Shown here: one piece after another, positions 62,242-64,000 of the stretch
Numbering within the stretch: the first letter of the stretch is position 1
Layout of the letters: every line of letters starts with the position of its first letter
Assembly: GCA_964293155.1 (NCBI GenBank)
Contig: CAXYYA010000013.1
Span: forward strand, 5,210-69,209
Reading direction: 5' to 3'
Source of the DNA: JAQVEB01 sp028698105
Lineage (GTDB): Bacteria; Bacteroidota; Bacteroidia; Bacteroidales; Dysgonomonadaceae
DNA: 64,000 bases
Program-made: the position numbers and the translations under genes
The notes under the pieces: generated by a model
Databases searched by the model: none
Told to the model about the DNA's origin: nothing
The model's input: the letters and a program-made list of their open reading frames with translations, nothing else

Positions 62242-63816
62242 TTAATACTCCGAATTAAAATGGAATTTGATGTTTTTGAAATCCTGTTGCGCCATCAGCA
62301 GAATGTAATTCGATTCCGCAAGGAAGACATCCCTACCCTGCTTGTCATGAGCAATATACTGATATTTTCGCTTCTTGAAGTCGGCCAGTTGAGCGGCATC
62401 GTCACTTTCAAACCAACAAGCTTTGTAAAGGTTGATGGGATCCCAACGGCACTGCGCGCCATACTCGTGCAACAGGCGATATTGAATAACCTCGAATTGC
62501 AACTGCCCGACCGTACCGATGATCTTTCGTCCGTTGAACTGGTTGGTAAATAATTGCGCAACGCCTTCGTCCATCAGTTGTTCCACGCCTTTCTGAAGCT
62601 GTTTGGACTTCATGGGATCGGCATTTTCGATGTACTTGAACATCTCCGGCGAGAAGCTGGGCAAGCCTTTGAAATGCAAATCTTCACCCGATGTGAGCGT
62701 ATCGCCTATTTTGAAGTTACCGTTATCCGGCAAGCCGACGATGTCACCCGCATAAGCTTCGTCCAAAATTTCCTTTTTCTGCGCCATAAACGCCGTGGGC
62801 GATGAGAATTTCATAAGCCGGTTAAAGCGCACATGTTTATAATTCATGTTTCGCTCAAACTTGCCCGAGCACACTTTCACGAAAGCGATACACGAACGGT
62901 GGTTGGGATCCATATTGGCGTGAATCTTAAAGATAAATCCGGTAAAAGCCTCCTCGTAAGGATCGACCACACGCTCTTCGGCCTGTACGGGGCGGGGCGA
63001 AGGAGCGATATTCACGAAACAATCCAGCAATTCCTTCACCCCGAAATTATTCAGCGCCGAACCGAAAAATACCGGAGCGAGGCGTCCCGCAAGATATTCA
63101 TCGCGGTCAAATTCGGGGTAAACTTCCGTAATCAGTTCCACATCGTCGCGCAACTTTTTTGAAAGCGTGTTGCCGATGTGTTTTTCCAGTTCAGGAGACT
63201 GGACATCTATGTGCACCGATTCGGTAACGTGCTGTTTGCTCGGCTGATACAGATCCAGACTATCCTGAAACATGTTGTACACGCCCTTAAATCGCTCGCC
63301 CATATCAATAGGCCAGCTCAGCGGGCGTACGGAAATTTGCAATTCTTCTTCCAACTCGTCCAAAATATCGAACGGATCTTTCCCTTCACGATCCATTTTG
63401 TTTACAAAGATCATCACGGGCGTATGGCGCATGCGGCACACTTCCATCAGTTTGCGCGTTTGCGCTTCCACGCCTTTGGCCACGTCCACCACAATAATCA
63501 CGCTATCCACGGCCGTGAGCGTGCGATAGGTGTCTTCGGCAAAATCCTGATGGCCGGGCGTGTCGAGGATATTTATTTTATAATCTTCGTACTCAAAACC
63601 CATCACGGAAGTGGCAACCGATATTCCGCGTTGCTTTTCGATCTCCATCCAGTCTGATGTGGCGGTTTTCTTTATTTTATTGGATTTTACGGCTCCCGCC
63701 ACGTGAATAGCTCCGCCGAAGAGCAAAAGCTTTTCGGTGAGTGTGGTTTTTCCCGCGTCGGGGTGGCTAATGATGGCGAACGTGCGCCGGCGTTGTATTT
63801 CTTCTTTTAATGTCAT
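62242..63816 (-). CDS. prfC: Peptide chain release factor 3
   Basis: This 524-residue translational GTPase removes RF1 and RF2 from the ribosome after peptide release. The G domain has the P-loop SHPDAGKTTLTEKLL (about 18-32), DTPGHQDF (about 85) and NKMDREG (about 139). These are followed by the EF-Tu-like domain II (about 290-390) and the RF3 C-terminal domain, which has QLFTNQFNGRKIIGTVGQLQFEV. The length matches E. coli RF3 (529). The start ATG at 63814-63816 gives MTLKEEIQRRRTFAIISHPDAGK. Confidence 0.96.
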   Translation of the reverse strand: MTLKEEIQRRRTFAIISHPDAGKTTLTEKLLLFGGAIHVAGAVKSNKIKKTATSDWMEIEKQRGISVATSVMGFEYEDYKINILDTPGHQDFAEDTYRTLTAVDSVIIVVDVAKGVEAQTRKLMEVCRMRHTPVMIFVNKMDREGKDPFDILDELEEELQISVRPLSWPIDMGERFKGVYNMFQDSLDLYQPSKQHVTESVHIDVQSPELEKHIGNTLSKKLRDDVELITEVYPEFDRDEYLAGRLAPVFFGSALNNFGVKELLDCFVNIAPSPRPVQAEERVVDPYEEAFTGFIFKIHANMDPNHRSCIAFVKVCSGKFERNMNYKHVRFNRLMKFSSPTAFMAQKKEILDEAYAGDIVGLPDNGNFKIGDTLTSGEDLHFKGLPSFSPEMFKYIENADPMKSKQLQKGVEQLMDEGVAQLFTNQFNGRKIIGTVGQLQFEVIQYRLLHEYGAQCRWDPINLYKACWFESDDAAQLADFKKRKYQYIAHDKQGRDVFLAESNYILLMAQQDFKNIKFHFNSEY

Positions 63817-63859
63817 TTTCCTGCTGTTGGCTGTTGGCCCTTAGCTATTGGCTTTGTGT

Positions 63860-63937
63860 AAATACTTCACTTCGTTAAGAATGACAAAAATTAAGCGATG
63901 CACGTGTCATGCTGACGAAAGGAAGCCTCTGATTTCT
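63860..63937. repeat. Dispersed repeat copies shared with the MITE-like element
   Basis: AATACTTCACTTCGTTAAG followed by AATGACA (about 63861-63887), and GTCATGCTGACGAAAGGAAG then CCTCTG (63905-63930), resemble parts of the element at 60961-61339, notably its GTCATG...ACGAAAGGAGGCATCTG block. The 184 bases downstream of the prfC start otherwise hold only low-complexity sequence. Confidence 0.6.
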
Positions 63938-64000
63938 AAATTCTAATTATTAATGCGAATCCAGAGTTGAAAACTCTAAATTCAATGTTGATTTAATTTG

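Overview
The window is a stretch of a Bacteroidota chromosome, most likely order Bacteroidales. The indications are the type IX secretion translocon protein SprA, a SusC/SusD pair, AraC-type hybrid sugar regulators of the XylR kind, an archaeal-type prolyl-tRNA synthetase, many lipoproteins, and TAnnTTTG promoter -7 boxes in front of many genes. A Dysgonomonadaceae-like or Tannerellaceae-like host is plausible, but the sequence alone does not fix the genus. I saw no rRNA, tRNA, complete insertion sequence or CRISPR array.

Layout. 1-9.3 kb: a truncated NfeD-type protease, folK, a secreted TIM-barrel isomerase, a RelA/SpoT homologue with a degenerate hydrolase domain, a DUF1080 lipoprotein followed by a GH2 beta-mannosidase, and L-serine ammonia-lyase. 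9.4-13.5 kb: a formate/nitrite-type channel, a DUF6057-like membrane protein and a beta-propeller lipoprotein carrying a CxxCH motif. 13.5-26.2 kb: a RidA-like protein, ruvA, the giant sprA, an orphan ECF sigma factor, proS and menA. 26.2-29.4 kb: a GH29 alpha-L-fucosidase, a secreted protein and a TPR lipoprotein on the minus strand, then an array of eleven 21-bp units. 29.4-31.3 kb: an AT-rich AIPR phage-defence gene. 31.4-41.3 kb: a HerA/DUF853 ATPase, an ABC exporter pair, a zinc metallopeptidase, a second DUF1080 lipoprotein, a TPR protein, and an mscS-mutS-like operon.

41.3-59.5 kb is a polysaccharide utilisation locus for an N-acetylhexosamine-containing glycan. It has a XylR-type regulator, a sugar MFS permease, nagA, nagB, susC, susD, a fasciclin-like surface lipoprotein, a heparinase II/III-type lyase, a short GH20-like enzyme, a GH20 fused to a sialate-O-acetylesterase-type SGNH domain, a secreted Gfo/Idh oxidoreductase and a NagX-type membrane acyltransferase. 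The inferred flow is surface capture by SusCD, periplasmic lyase and hexosaminidase cleavage with de-O-acetylation, import by the permease and a cytoplasmic hexosamine route through NagA and NagB. No kinase for the imported sugar is in the window. 59.5-64 kb: a TAT-exported Gfo/Idh protein, a 379-bp MITE-like element with 20-bp terminal inverted repeats, a lipoprotein, a CsbD-like protein and prfC.

The most unusual features are the strictly periodic 21-bp palindromic array beside the AIPR gene, the GH20-esterase fusion within the locus, the duplicated operator-like sequences in front of susC, and scattered parts that resemble the 3-keto-glycoside cleavage pathway.
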